A DNA stretch of 64,000 nucleotides from Chlorops oryzae (taxonomy: Eukaryota; Arthropoda; Insecta; Diptera; Chloropidae): the NCBI GenBank assembly GCA_020466095.1, contig CM035809.1:23063942-23127941 (forward strand), in the 5' to 3' direction. The notes beneath the pieces are model-generated. The model was not told the DNA's origin. It did not search any database and saw only the letters and a list, made by a program, of their open reading frames with translations. The position numbers and the translations under genes are program-made. Within the stretch, counting starts at the first letter, position 1. Each line of letters starts with the position of its first letter. Below, piece after piece: positions 47,972-60,590 of the stretch.

Positions 47972-48100
47972 CTCATTCTGGGACTAAAAGAGGATAAGTC
48001 CGATAGAACCTTAACCCTAGACCATTAGCTTTTCATACAAATTTGGGATCGGTTCTATATGGACTTACCTAGGTCTGGTCCTCTTTTACTCCGTAACCAT
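47972..48100. repeat. Short foldback
   Basis: GGGACTAAAAGAGGATAAGTCC is partly inverse to GGACTTACCTAGG ... CCTCTTTTACTCC, with TAGAACC / GGTTCTA in the centre. About 130 bp. Confidence 0.5.
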
Positions 48101-48398
48101 TTCATTACTTCAGGAACGATACACAAGCTACCTTCAAGCACTTCATGAGATTATTCTCGGAAACAGAGAATTAGTTAAAAGGAGAAAAAAGGCCCTAAAA
48201 ATAGAGGTGCAGGAGACCTATCGATACTTCCGACCATCGATAGTCTGAATAGTTGATAGAGACTATTTTTTGATGGCTTGAGACTCGCGAGGATGTGATA
48301 TCAGAGCGTTTTTCTCTTTCGCCCCTGCGTCCCCTCCCTTCGAAAATTTGTTTCATCGTCGAAATGTCTTAACGTGTAAATAGCGTAATAGTCTGAAC

Positions 48399-48639
48399 TA
48401 GAATTGAAACGGATATCCGACCTATCCGGCTTTAAATTTAGTATCCGGCCGGATACCGGATATATGCGGTATATATGTATTTTTACTAGGATGCAGATTA
48501 AAAATTGGAACAATCATTTCCAACAAAAATTTCCATTTTCAGAGATTTTTCATTTCAGTTCGGTCCAACCACCGGCATCCGGCCTAGCAGCCAGCCGGAT
48601 ATTCGGCATCCGGGCGGATCACTATCCGTAGCAACGCTA
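48399..48639. mobile_element. hAT-like MITE family C, copy 2 (241 bp, inverse)
   Basis: Ends TAGAATTG and CAACGCTA; flanks GTCTGAAC (48391-48398) and GTCTGAGC (48640-48647), again one mismatch. Shares GGCCTAGCAGCCAGCCGGAT with copy 1 in the opposite orientation; shorter by an internal deletion. Confidence 0.85.
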
Positions 48640-48879
48640 GTCTGAGCCATTGATAGTATCGATAGTACCACCGGAAGTTACATTTTCAAATTTTAACTAA
48701 TTTGGTTCGCAAAATGCTAGTGGTTTGAATAAAAGATTTTAGCGCGAGGCCTATAATTCTCATTTGATTCATAAAATGGGACACATAAGACTCGCAGAAT
48801 TTCTGTAAAGATTTCAGGGCATGAAGTGGCAAGAAGATGTACTTGAGGTCTATCGATAGTTCCAATCATCGATTAAAAT

Positions 48880-49035
48880 ATAAAAAATCGATAAATTGGA
48901 ATATCGATAAATTGGAATATCGATAATTGGAATATCGATCAATTGGAATATCGATAATTGGAATATCGATCAATTGGAATATCGATAAATTGGAATATCG
49001 ATAAATTGGAATATCGATAAATTGGAATATCGATA
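48880..49035. repeat. CGATA tandem array, 15-16-bp unit, nine copies
   Basis: Nine units of TTGGAATATCGATAA (variants TCGATCAA and TCGATAATTGG) plus one degenerate unit. Each unit carries a TATCGAT core. More ATCGAT sites surround the array from about 48218 to 49232. Confidence 0.9.
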
Positions 49036-49880
49036 ATTGGAAATCGATTATTTAAAAATTCGGTTACTACAATAATCGAGATCGGACATTTTTAGGTATC
49101 TTTCCATTTCACAAAAAGCCTTCTCTGTCACCGCCAGCACCATCTTTCCAAAGCTCAAGTAATTGTCAACGGATCAAAACTATCGATAGTCGTCAAAAAA
49201 CCATCGATGTTTTTGATAGTTATCGATAGTGCTATCGATCGTTTCTCTTACTAAAAATGTAGTGAAAAGGCCCTGAGAAATTCGCTATAGAGAGAAATGT
49301 TTTATGAAAAGTTTCAAGTGGATTTTTTTTTAAGTTGCATCTGACCTAAAGGGCTCAACGCTGTTCAAGTAAATTGAAAGAAAGAAAAATTTAAATGCAA
49401 CCCTGTGAGTCCGATTACTTGTAATTAGCGTATGCGTTCAAGTAGCGAAACTACAAAGTCAAAGTACTTATGTGTTTTTTTCTACATGTTGTGTTTGGTA
49501 TTGGAAATTTACTTGCTGCTTTAGAGCGTATAGCCCTTAAGTGATAAAGAAAACGATTTAAATGTAGGACAGAAAATCAGCACCTTGCTGTTACGCAAAC
49601 CACCACTACACATTTTCGTGAGGTTTGGAGTGCTAACTCATCAAAAATTTAAACGGCTTGTGGAAAATTTTTGGTTTTTAATTAAAATATGTAGGTTTTT
49701 ATTTTATTTGAACATGTGCGAAATTATTTATTTATGTATTGAGAACGAACGTGACAATCTCCACGCGTGCCACTTAAAAACACAGAGGAGAAAATCCATA
49801 TCAGCGTATTAATCGTTCACGGGAGAGTAATTTTGAAACTCTATGGCAAAGATCAAGCTAATTTGTTTTAAACATGGCTG
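49036..49880. other. No gene recognised; ATCGAT-rich left part
   Basis: Palindromic CTATCGATAG motifs at 49180-49235; the rest is AT-rich without coding signal. Confidence 0.45.
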
Positions 49881-49883
49881 TTA

Positions 49884-50262
49884 AATTGCGATTACGATTA
49901 GAGTAATCAATTACATTACATTTTAAAAAGATTTGTAATGATTATATAATCCTTATGTGAGAAATTTGTGATTCGTAATTCATTGCTATTTCTTCATGTG
50001 TAGACAAAAACTTTAAAAATAATCAAAAAGAATCAAAAATAATCATCAAAAGTAGTCGGATTACTTTTTTGATTATTTCTGATTACTTTTACGAATCCCA
50101 AGTAATCATGATTACAATCTGATTATTTGTAATCGTAATCATTTGATTACAGGGCCGGACAGAAAAGAATCGTAATTAATCAATTATTTCAACATTTTGA
50201 ACTAAAATCAATCAAATTTGTAATGATTACGATTATTAATCATTATTTAAAAGCTATGATTT
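49884..50262. repeat. GATTAC-rich foldback
   Basis: GCGATTACGATTAGAGTAAT (49892) is loosely inverse to ATTTGTAATCGTAATC (50125). The TTTGTAATGATTA phrase recurs at 49930 and 50217, and similar sequence is at 58610-58740. Probably a diverged MITE family. Confidence 0.5.
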
Positions 50263-51900
50263 TAAAATAAAATGAAGAGATTTAGATTTGAAATTTATTT
50301 TAAAAGATATATTAGATGCTAGGCAGTGTTATAGGGCTTTCTCTCCTGATCATTAAAATAAACTGGAGTCCCAATAGGGATTGAACCCCTTTATGTTTCT
50401 CCAACTACTGCCCGACTAGTCACAAAAATATCAGGACTAAAACCTTTTAATTTTCCAACCATGGCCTAACCTGTACTTCACGATTAGACCTTTGGTCAAC
50501 AAGAGGCCATTTGTACCAGTTGGTCTTATTTTTTAACTACAATTCTAGACTACTGATACTGATCATATTCCTAGTAATCTAAGAGCACTCCTTTTTGGTA
50601 AATTGACCTCTTTATAAATGAAAAATTGGAGAGCAAAATAAGGGGAAAAGCATTTTCTAAATACGGCATTATTTACTAACATCGGACGTCTGGCAACCCT
50701 GATACAGACTCTCCTCTGCTATGCGGCGGGCACATACCATTTATGGGTGAAATTGCGCTTATTTTCAATGCCCGCTTATAGGAGGTTTCACGGTAATTTA
50801 TTTTCCTTTTCCTTCTTTAATAAGTTCCCTCAATCGTTTATGGAAGCTAAGCATATTCATTCAGCTATGCAATTCGTTCAGTAATTGCCATAATTGGCAC
50901 AACTCCGAGGAACGTGCTCCAAAAACATCGGAAGGAAAATCCAACATAGAATAAATATTGATAGCATATTCTCTTTTCCAATTTTTTTTCTTCTTCTTTC
51001 TTTTTCTTCCGAATTTTCCCTTTAAAAATATATTCCTCCATTTTTAATAAACAACGACCAAGCCTTAAATATTTTAGAAAGTTTTTTTTCCCCTTCTTTT
51101 TTTCGTGTCTGTGTGTGTGATTTCTTTAAAGAGCAGTGAAAGTCTATCGTCATCGAAAATCGTTTATGGACTTTGAACACACGCTGAGGCATGCCTTAAC
51201 TTGCTAAATTGCATTTATTGAAATGTAATAAGAGCAGGAGAGAAAAAAAAAATAAAATAAAATAAAATAAAAGAATGTGTTTATGGAAAAAGTATTAAAA
51301 CATAATATTGGGAAATATTTCGAAATTCATACGAATATTTTTGAGAATGCTTGGGGTTGGGAGTCCGTTGGTTGTTTGTGTGTCTGCCAAAGGTTTATAT
51401 TTGAACGTGCTTTTCCGTAGTTTGGCTCGTTGGAATGGAATTCGCAAAATTTAAATGAAATGAAAAGCCAAACAAAATGGCCGAGACGACGAAGTAAAAT
51501 GAGATTTCTAGCAGCTTTCCTTTTGATCAAAGTTGAATTCTATTCGTCCGTAAAAGTGTGCAATAATAATCAACATGAATAAATTCGAACGGGTTGTCAT
51601 GGAAATACGAAATGCTTGGATGCTTCTGCAATTCCGGCTTGCACTCCGAAAAGTGTGAGTCGTCCTCATTTTGTTAACCAAAATTGTCTCCGGTGTCGAA
51701 GATTACTGGTTGAAATGTAATTGGCAAAAATTAAAAGAATTAAAACAATAACAAAAAAGTTACCTACCTGCTCAGTAAACATTTACAATCCTTGAGGTTT
51801 TATTTTTGGGGTGTGGCTTGTTGTGGGAGTCCTTAAATGAGCTCATTGAAGTGTTCGAAATGAATGTACATATTTCACTTTTTGCGAAAATCCAGCTGCA
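50263..51900. other. No gene recognised
   Basis: Includes a (AAAAT)n run at 51248-51272 and an Ile/Lys-rich frame (51327-51530) without family features. Confidence 0.45.
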
Positions 51901-52990
51901 TTGTGACTTATTTCGGAGTCATACATATCAACCCTGATATTTTCTACTTATTTCGGACTTTTTCGGAGTCTATATTACAATCTCATATTTTCTACATATT
52001 TCGGACTTTTTCGGAGTCTATATTGCAACCTCATACTTTCGGACTTTTTCGGAGTCTATATTGCAACCTCATACTTTCGGACTTTTTCGGAGTCTATATT
52101 GTACATCATATTTTCGGACCCAAATATCTCAAACTTTCTACATATTTCGGAGTCATGTATTACAGCCTCATATTTTCTACATATTTCGGAGTCATGTATT
52201 ACAGCCTCATATTTTCTACATATTTCGGAGTCATGTATTACAGCCTCATATTTTCTATATACATATTTCGGAGTCATGTATTACAGCCTCGTATTTTCTT
52301 CATATTTCGGAGTCATGTATTACAGCCTCATATTTTCTACTTATTTCGGAGTCACTTATAAGGATTCTAATTTCCTCATGTTTCGGAGTCATGTATTACA
52401 GCCTCATATTTTCTACATATTTCGGAGTCATGTATTACAGCCTCATATTTTCTACATATTTCGGAGTCATGTATTACAGCCTCAATTTTCTACATATTCG
52501 GAGTAATGTATTACAGCTTCATATTTTCTACATACATATTTCGGAGTCATTTATTGCAGCCTCATATTTTCTACTTATTTCGGAGTCACTTATAAGGATT
52601 CTAATTTCTTCATATTTCGGAGTCAAATTTCCGAGACTCATATTTTCTACATATTTCGGAGTCATATATCTGATATTCGTATTTCCTACATACATATTTC
52701 GGACTCATTTCGTTCTCAAATTTTCGACATACTTCGAAGTAGGTACTTTATAATCCTCATATGTTTTGGTATAAAATTTCTGAACCTCGTTCTTTCTACA
52801 TATTTCGGAGTCACATATCTGAGTTTCATAACATTTTATAGAGTAAGTATATTTCGGACTCATGTCAATTTCAATTTTCCGACATATTTTCCTTTCATTC
52901 CGGTCTCAAATTCGCAACACATTTCGGACTAATCTTGGGTAATTTATAAGCCTCATACGTTCTACAGATTTCGGAGTAATTTTTCTGATC
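51900..52990 (-). repeat. TCCGAAA minisatellite, 39-bp unit core, opposite orientation
   Basis: About 25 variable units. The central ones (52130-52500) are a 39-bp unit made of TTTCTACATATTTCGGAGTC and ATGTATTACAGCCTCATAT. Outer units are more degenerate. Read on the minus strand the unit contains GACTCCGAAAT and AAAATATGAGGCT, the same core as the 14.7-kb array. Because 39 is a multiple of three, long stop-free frames appear on both strands. Confidence 0.9.
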
Positions 52991-53232
52991 ACTCCGAAAT
53001 TATTTTCTGCGTACTGATTAAATTATTTGAACCGAAGAACTACATAAGTCATAGCTTATATATTTATGTACATATGTATGTATGTATATTTACCCACTGT
53101 TCAAAAGAGTTCTACACTCAATAATCGAAGTCAAAACTATATTGAAATAACCTTCAATCTCCTCTCCTCCGGACAAAATTTATCGGATCTTCGTATTTCC
53201 ATTGGCCAATCCAATCCAATCAATACATAACA

Positions 53233-53484
53233 ATGGACGTGACTTCTAAAAAAGTACAGAATCAAACTATCAATAACAAGAAAAGCCCCAAACGACATGA
53301 GCGCCGACCGACCGCACTCTCCGATTCCAAGAAATCCTCTCAGTCCAACCGCACACTAATGAACGATTCCGGCGTCTCTGCGGATACCTTCAAAATTCAA
53401 ATTCAAATTCAAATTCGAATTTCAAATTCCTTTAAATATTTCTTGTCTTTGTTATTTTTGCCATTGTTATTCTTGTTGTTTTAA
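53233..53484 (+). CDS. Candidate coding exon or small ORF, function unknown
   Basis: An 83-codon open frame starts at ATAACAATGG. Its first ~55 residues (MDVTSKKVQNQTINN ... KKSPKRHERRP ... LMNDSGVSADTFK) are Lys/Ser-rich and use mixed codons, unlike the AT-rich noise around it. After that the frame runs into an ATTCAA repeat (IQIQIQ) and AT-rich sequence, which looks non-coding. No convincing splice donor follows the good part and no acceptor precedes the ATG. It could be a 5' exon of a gene continuing past the repeat, a degraded retrocopy, or chance. Family unknown. Confidence 0.25.
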   Translation: MDVTSKKVQNQTINNKKSPKRHERRPTALSDSKKSSQSNRTLMNDSGVSADTFKIQIQIQIRISNSFKYFLSLLFLPLLFLLF

Positions 53485-53489
53485 TTTGG

Positions 53490-54130
53490 TCGATTTGTTT
53501 TTGTAATTGAAGGAATGAAATTTTCGTTATTGTTTTTGTTGTTGTTGTTTTTGTTTTTTGCTGCTGTTGCATAACAAAATGGAGTATTTGCATTGCTGAC
53601 AATGACTGTAATTATTCATTTCCCGACGATAAAATTCAAAGGAAATTCACATAGAGAAGAGAAGCGAGGGGCGGGCAGCGCATGCAGAGCGGTAAGATAA
53701 GAGAAACGGAGAAGTATTTCTGTACTGCTTTCATATATTTTATCGATGGATTATTTTCATGATGCTCTTACAGTGCAACAATCTGAATTTCAAAATGGCG
53801 TCGCGTGTGCATGCTGAAAGAAGCTGGTCTTATGTTTTTTGTTTTTGAGAGTTTGAAGTGAGGAGCTTTGTAGGAAAGGATTGAGAGGCTCTGAATCAAA
53901 CAATAATTTAATGAATATTATGTATGGATTTTGTTTAATGAAGTGAAAAAGGTTATGGGTTCTTAGAGGTATCTATTAGGTTAGAACTTCGTACATTTAA
54001 AATGAAGCGGTAATGCTTTCTTTAATTGTGATATCTCATTGTTGTTAGCTAATTCTGGAAATGGCTGTGAGGATACTTCAATCAGCTCATTGGACAGCGA
54101 TAAAGAAGGGGAAAAGGACGGTTGTTGTTG
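53490..54130. other. No gene recognised
   Basis: (GTT)n-rich stretch at 53537-53573 and unique AT-rich sequence. Confidence 0.4.
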
Positions 54131-54133
54131 TTT

Positions 54134-54800
54134 ATATTTATTATTATTATTTATAATTATTAAAATTATTATTATTAAAATTATTTATTATTAAAATTAT
54201 TATTATATAATTATTATTATTTATAATTATTATTATTTATTTTATATTAATTATTATATAATTATTATTATTATTTATATATTATTATTATTAAAATTAT
54301 ATTATTATAATATTAATATTTATATATTATTATATTATTTATAATTATTATTATTATTTATAATTATAATTATTATTTATTATTATTATATTTATAATTA
54401 TTATATTTTATAATTATTATTATTTATATTATTATTATTTATTTTATTATTATTATATTTATAATTATTATTATTATTTAATTATTATTATTTATAATTA
54501 TTATTATTTATAATTATTATTATTATTTATAATTATTATTATTATTTATAATTATTATTATTATTTATAATTATTATTATTTATAATTATTATTATTATT
54601 ATTTAAATTATATTATTATTAATTATTATTATATATATTATTATTATTTATAATTATTATTATTATTATATAATTATTATTATTTATAATTATTATTATT
54701 TATATAATTATTATTATTAATTAATTAATTAATTATATATAATTTATAATTAATAATATTATATTATTAATGAATTATTATTTTATTGTATAAATTATAA
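54134..54800. repeat. TTA/ATT-rich imperfect microsatellite (~650 bp)
   Basis: Almost entirely (TTATTA)n mixed with TATAATTA units, no G or C for long stretches. Local duplications of TTATAATTATTATTA are obvious. Confidence 0.95.
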
Positions 54801-56672
54801 AAATATTAATAAGGTTCATACTAAACGTACTAAATTATTAATAAATATTATCAGCTTATATATATTGTTTATAATTAGATTATGCTCTTTATTAATTATT
54901 ATTATTATTTATTTTTTAATTGTTATATTAAAATTGGATTTTAGGAATTCAAGGTCATTGATACTATACTTTTCAATTGCATAATGGTCTGACTTCTTTG
55001 ATATTGTGTTTATAATTTGCTGCTTCCGGCTTAATTGGAATTTGACATATTTCAATTACAATTAAAAATGTGAGATTTTCAGGTAACGGTAATCATGAAC
55101 CCTTTATTTTCATTGCCAGACATGATGCTGATTTGGTTTCTTTGTATTTGTTCGTTCTTTTAATTATACGATGTTCCTGGCTTCTTAATTGGAGATTTTC
55201 CGTTCATTATTTTGTCTTTTATGGCAGCTTCGGCTTATAATTAAAAAATGTGGTTTTCAGGTTAAGGTTTTCGATTTTCTTTTCGTTGTGGCTTTGTTGC
55301 TGCTTTTGTTGTTCTGTTGTTTTTCGTTGTTTTATTTCTGTGTTTGCTTGCGGCTTTTGGCATTTGACACTTGTTCCTCAACCTCTCATGCCCGTACACG
55401 GACATGTGTTCTCACAGCTGCTTTCGGGTTTGTAATTAAAGCAGGAATGCATGGCAACCCTTTATTTTAGCCATTCCAGCAACCACTCAGACTGACTGAT
55501 TTTGTGGTTTCTTTCTTATTTTTTTTTTTTTAAATTAATTTTTTCATTTTTACCGTTTTAATGAAAATTTTCTAACCGCATTATTTTTTGGACTTGAATG
55601 AAATATTCTTTTGGACCATCGAGGTGTTCTGTTCTGATCACCAACGTTCTTCTGCTGCTTCTTTGTGAAACTCTAAGGCGCTTAATTCCCTGTCATTCAA
55701 ATGTACTCCTAATATTTAGCTGCGCTTATAATCCGCTTTCTTTTTGATCGGATTACCAGAGACGTCAGGACAAAATCCGTTTGGGGACTATCAGGCATCA
55801 AATTTCATCGCAGTCATCGTTATCGTCGCCGGTGTTGATGTTGTTGTTACTGTCCATGTTGTTGTGATTGCATTCGTTATTTTTGTATCTTGTTACAAGG
55901 CATTTTTACACAACCTTTCGACCTTTATATCTCCCTCTCTTCCTCTCAGTCCTTTAGTTACTATTTTTCACTCTCGTTAATCCCTTTAAATCCGATAGAG
56001 CAGTTTTTTTGTTCTTCCTCTGGAAATTCCCGTTTCAGCGTAGAAAAATGAATTCCAAATAAATCTTCTTATGTTTTTTTTATAATCAAAGATATTTTTA
56101 TTAAATTTTTTTTTATTTTTATTTTTTATATAATTAAATAGAATGCTATAATTTAAAACTCGATTCGCGTGTTCTTAATTGCGTCTCTTTCATCGGGAGG
56201 AGGAGGAGTATTACTTTTTCTTCTTCTTTTAAATTGCCCAAAAGGCTGACTTTATTGATGGGTAGACAAACTTATAATTATCTACATAGATACATACATA
56301 TATACCTATTTCAATCTTTGTCATTGCTGTCAGCAAAATGTCGGAGGTCATGAATTTTTCAAGTATCATTTATTTAAATACAGTAATTAAAGAACACTCT
56401 ACGCTCTACGTTGTGGTTGAAAGAAATTATAGTTTTTATCCCCAATACGAAAATAATTGCCCTTTCTTGGTCTTTTGATCATTAAATATTGTGTTTCCAA
56501 ACACAATCTACCTACATATGTATATTGCCTTTAGGTGCATGTAAATGAAAACTTTCTTTAGTCGAGTCGAAGACTACTAGGGTTACCAGAGGTTTGTGGG
56601 AATGAACAGGATTACAAATTGATGGCAAATCATTGACGGGGACTGTCTATTAAACTTTGAACCTAGTCACTA
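54801..56672. other. No gene recognised
   Basis: Two diverged copies of a phrase (GGCTTATAATTAAAAAATGTG near 55227 and TTACAATTAAAAATGTGAG near 55054, each followed by TTTTCAGGT) suggest an old duplication. Frames at 55189-55470 and 55744-55980 are Leu/Phe/Val-rich without domains. Confidence 0.4.
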
Positions 56673-56675
56673 TTA

Positions 56676-57056
56676 AGCCTGAAATACACTATAGAGTTTT
56701 TTACGTAGAGAAAAGTGTGTAGAGTATAGAGATTGTACCTTTATTGTATACACTGAAGACCGTCTCTGCAATTCTAAAGCTCTACGTAAGGCTGTCGTCG
56801 ACATATTTAGAGTACAGCTGTAGTATGTGCTCCACGACTACATACATGCTAGTAATTTCTACTTTAGAGTCGTAGAGAAACATCTTGCTTAATAGCATGG
56901 AGCAGATGGAAGAGCTCTACTATAAATATGTCGACGGCAGCTCTACGTGGAGCTGTAGAATTGTAGAGAATGTCTTCAGTGTACACAATAAAGGTAGATT
57001 CTCTACACTCTACAATATTTTCTCTACGTAAAAAACTCTATAGTGGATTTCAGGCT
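56676..57056. mobile_element. PIF/Harbinger-like MITE (381 bp) with TTA TSD
   Basis: TTA|AGCCTGAAATACACTATAG at the left and CTATAGTGGATTTCAGGCT|TTA at the right. Arms extend over 80 bp (TTTTTTACGTAGAGAAAA, ACACTGAAGAC and inverses). The TTA duplication supports PIF/Harbinger. Confidence 0.85.
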
Positions 57057-57186
57057 TTATAGTAGTATCCTGGGGGTTCTTATTAAGCCATTTTTTTAAA
57101 TGAATATTCCCCGGGAATTTTTCTCTACCTACATTTTTTTTAACGCCTAAAGCTTGATTTCCACTTCAATGAAAGAAGTTTCTGAT

Positions 57187-57233
57187 TTCGAAATTTTTTC
57201 AATCTTCATATTCCCATTCCTGTGGTAGAATGG

Positions 57234-57269
<36 letters not shown>

Positions 57270-57900
57270 TCACAAGGGAAACTACCTGAAATATTTAGAA
57301 TGGGGATGATTATAATATTATGAAAAAATCAACTAACCTATCTGTCGTTTTGACATGGAATCGAAGCAAACTGAAAACGGTCAGATGAAAATATCAGCAA
57401 AGTATGCGTCTATGCGATGAATTATCCAGGATAGTATGTCTGCAGAAGTGCTGAGATCATATACCCGACCTCGGCGTATGCATTATGCGAAATCCGAAAA
57501 GTTAAGTTGATTGAAGTGGAAATCAGCGCTATAAAAGAGGTAGAAATAAGTTTCTGACCGAAATCTATCGAAATTTTTTCTTCCTTCTATTCCCTTCCCT
57601 TTGTGTGTAGAATGGCAGGGTTTTTTTTTTTTTTTTTTTTTTTTGTAATCCGCAGGGAAATCTTCCCGTGAAATATTTAGAATGGGGCTGATTATAATAT
57701 TATTAAAATATAATCTAACCTGTCTGACCGGAGGGCAGGTAGATCGAAAAATACTTGCATCGGTCAGATGAAAAAATATCAGCAAAGTATGCGTCTATGC
57801 GATGAAATTATCCAGGATAGGTATGTCTGCAGAAGGGTGCTGAGATCATATACCCCCGACCTCAGGCGGAGCATTAGCGAATCCGAAAAGAGGTTAACAA
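57187..57900 (+). repeat. Direct duplication, ~380-bp unit, two copies
   Basis: Copy 1 at about 57187-57515, copy 2 at about 57568-57900. Both have a poly-T run, GAAATATTTAGAATGGGG, ATTATAATATTAT, CAGCAAAGTATGCGTCTATG and TGCTGAGATCATATACCC. Copy 1 equals copy 2 with many single bases missing. Confidence 0.85.
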
Positions 57901-59000
57901 GGCTTGAGAAGGACATAAATTGAGCCTGTCTAAAGAATAAACTGGTGGTTATAAAAGAGAGTATTTAAACCCGCCGCAAAACTCCATCAGCAAGTTCTAG
58001 AAAATTATAGAGTATTCCCCGGATTGTAAGAACCATCACAAAGGTAAGCGAACTTCTCGTTATAGGATGTAGAGAAAGCTCATATCAAGATATATTCAGT
58101 AGGTTGAAGATTGAGGATGGCGGATGAATATATCCGAGGAATATTGTTAATAGTTAGATTGATGTTAAAAACTAAGGGCGGGGGGCTCTGTGGCTCATGT
58201 GCATGTGTGATGAATGTGGCAATTATGAAGCATGAGATGTGGCACGTGTGAACGTTTTGCTCTTGGTAGAATTCTTTTCGATGCGCGTGTTGAACGTGTG
58301 CAAGGTGGCACGTGTTAAACTGGTAGCGTGTCGAAATATCTTAACCCTATAAGAATAAAGTCCAATTTTTATAACCCAAACTGAATCGAATGGCAATAGC
58401 GTTTAGAAAGGGGGTTACATAAAATCCTTTGTCCTAGTTCTTTTAGGTAATGGTAATTCGAGATATAGAAACTATAACGTATTGTATATCCCGCTGCTAC
58501 CTAGTTAAACTATCCATAGAAAAGTCTTACTACCAATTTCTACAATTTCAAGGGTTTAGGTCGAAGAAATCGTTGTGTTTGATCAATTTATCCCAGACCG
58601 TTTAAATCTGAATTAATAATAAGTAACGATTACAATTTATCGTGTCTTTAATCCTCAATCGTAATTGATTTTATTATCAGCTATGATTCTTTCATTAGTC
58701 CGAGATAATACGGATTATTGTACGATTATTTTGAAATCATAATCTTTAACTTCTAGTTCTAGATTCTAGTGCTGGAATACTGTCGATAGTATATCACTAT
58801 CGATAGACATCAATACATAAAATTATATTACTGTGTGGAAAAAATCTTAAGTCTGGCTTAAACCTTGCATGAAGATTATCATTTGAAAGTTGAAAACATC
58901 AAAAATCTGAAGCTAAAATCTAAAGTATGAAAGTTGACTTTCAAAACTTGAAAACTCCCAAACAATCGCCACCATCAACGGCTACGCGAAAGCAATCGGA
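57901..59000. other. No gene recognised; possible retroelement debris
   Basis: GGCACGTGT occurs twice (58240, 58307), followed by AAGAATAAAG at 58350 and a GGGGGTTACA phrase. This could be an LTR tail but no partner was found. Confidence 0.3.
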
Positions 59001-59039
59001 TCATTATCCATAGTCCTTCTCCACTATTCGGAAAAAAGG

Positions 59040-59535
59040 AAATTCCATCAACAGTTTGGATTATGACTGCCTTATTCCAACTCCCGCAAGGGGAATCTTA
59101 TGATTTACGGGCTTAGCAAACCCGCGGACCCTAGCTAACAGTTCGATTATTCCAGACAGATTTTGTATAGAATCTATAAAATGGAAGTGTCTTGTATCAA
59201 GTCACCAACGGTAAACCAATTGACCTTAACGTGTCGAACGGGTTCAGGGCCCCACGGACTGATCACCCGTGTCTGATCGTTTGGGAGGCCCCCTCGTCGG
59301 GGTTGTAGTTGCTTAACGGTGAGCTAGAACCATACCATTACCAATGGGTTCCAATATTGTGGCTTACATGTGAACTTATTGTGAGCTTCGCATAGTGCGT
59401 CACTGTGAGAAGGCACGCTGTGGCAACCGCCAGTTTTTTAATACTGGCCATTCGCATTGAGGTGTCGTGGAGTGGAAGCCCACCCATGGTGTGTACCCAC
59501 GTTAAACTCAAAATATGTATGTATGTATGTCTTAT
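59040..59535 (+). mobile_element. Possible non-LTR retrotransposon 3' tail
   Basis: A GC-richer island with no open frame of interest ends in ATATGTATGTATGTATG, a tandem tail as seen at the 3' ends of several insect non-LTR elements. Family and 5' end unknown. Confidence 0.3.
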
Positions 59536-59559
59536 TTCAACATTCGATAGACTCAACTT

Positions 59560-60345
59560 TCAGTCTTAAAAAAAAAAAAGCTCACATTTTGAAATACCAC
59601 ATCTCTGTGGACCAACTAAGCCTGCAAAAAAAAATTTTTTGTTCCATCATTCTCAGAAAAACATGTCGAAAACTTCTCGGAATTCGTCCAAATCTTTGAA
59701 AATAGCGAATTCTTCGGAAGTCGCCAATTCACGGGAAATCGTTAGCCGAGTACGGTTGTTTTTTTTTTTCGGCTTGACTAGTCAAGCGAGAAACAATTTT
59801 TTCAGCGGAAATGGTTTTAATGAGCATGAAAAGAAGCCTTTGAATTTTTGGAGGCACGCATTCATTATTTTTTTTTTCTCTTTGCACATTTCAAGGAAAT
59901 CGAAACAGTCATACATTTTTACATAAAAACATACATATATGTATGTATGTATGCTTTCCAAAGAATTTGCCTGATTGGAGCATTTTCGGACATCATAAAA
60001 ACGAATGTGAAACTGGAGATTCTTTTTCATAAATGGACGTAGCAGGTGCAGATAAGAGGGAAGGTTTCTTTCGATAGGAAATTTAACAAGCATTTTTCAA
60101 TGGCGTCTGCGTTGGAAAAGCGTTGCATATCAAGTATTTTTTTTTTTTTTTTGCTTCAGTGAATATTTCGCAATATGCATTTCTGAGAGCGAGTGAAAAT
60201 TTTATTTTAGTTTCTTTATGATCAGAAATGAATTTCTAGGAAGGAAGAATTCAGCAATATGGTAATATTGCCATGCATGTACCCGTACAGATTTTAAACC
60301 CTTTTTCTCTGGAGATTTTCTATCTTTCTCGCTATCCTTAATTCA
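59560..60345. other. No gene recognised
   Basis: Short frames at 59639-60093 on both strands, disrupted by poly-T runs. (ATGT)n at 59937-59952. Confidence 0.45.
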
Positions 60346-60350
60346 ATCTC

Positions 60351-60590
60351 TCTTTCCTCCTCATTATCTATCTCTTTCCTCCTCATTATCTATCTCTTTC
60401 CTCCTCATTATCTATCTCTTTCCTCCTCATTATCTATCTCTTTCCTCCTCATTATCTATCTCTTTCCTCCTCATTATCTATCTCTTTCCTCCTCATTATC
60501 TATCTCTTTCCTCCTCATTATCTTTCTCTTTCCTCCTCATTATCTATCTCTTTCCTCCTCATTATCTATCTCTTTCCTCCTCACTCTCTC
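60351..60590. repeat. 22-bp tandem repeat, about ten copies
   Basis: Unit TCATTATCTATCTCTTTCCT plus CC, nearly perfect over ten units, grading into the CT tract that follows. Confidence 0.95.

Noticed and set aside
50348..50440. Possible tRNA on the minus strand (AGGGGTTCAATCCCT)
   Set aside because: The B-box-like motif is present but the A-box-like sequence is too close and no cloverleaf closes.
51864..52753. Overlapping ORFs of 135-230 codons in several frames across the minisatellite
   Set aside because: The 39-bp unit has no stop in several frames; open length is a by-product of unit length, and frames on both strands are open.
57901..58440. LTR retrotransposon terminus
   Set aside because: AATAAAG and a GTTACA phrase are present, but no matching second LTR, primer site or gag/pol frame was seen.
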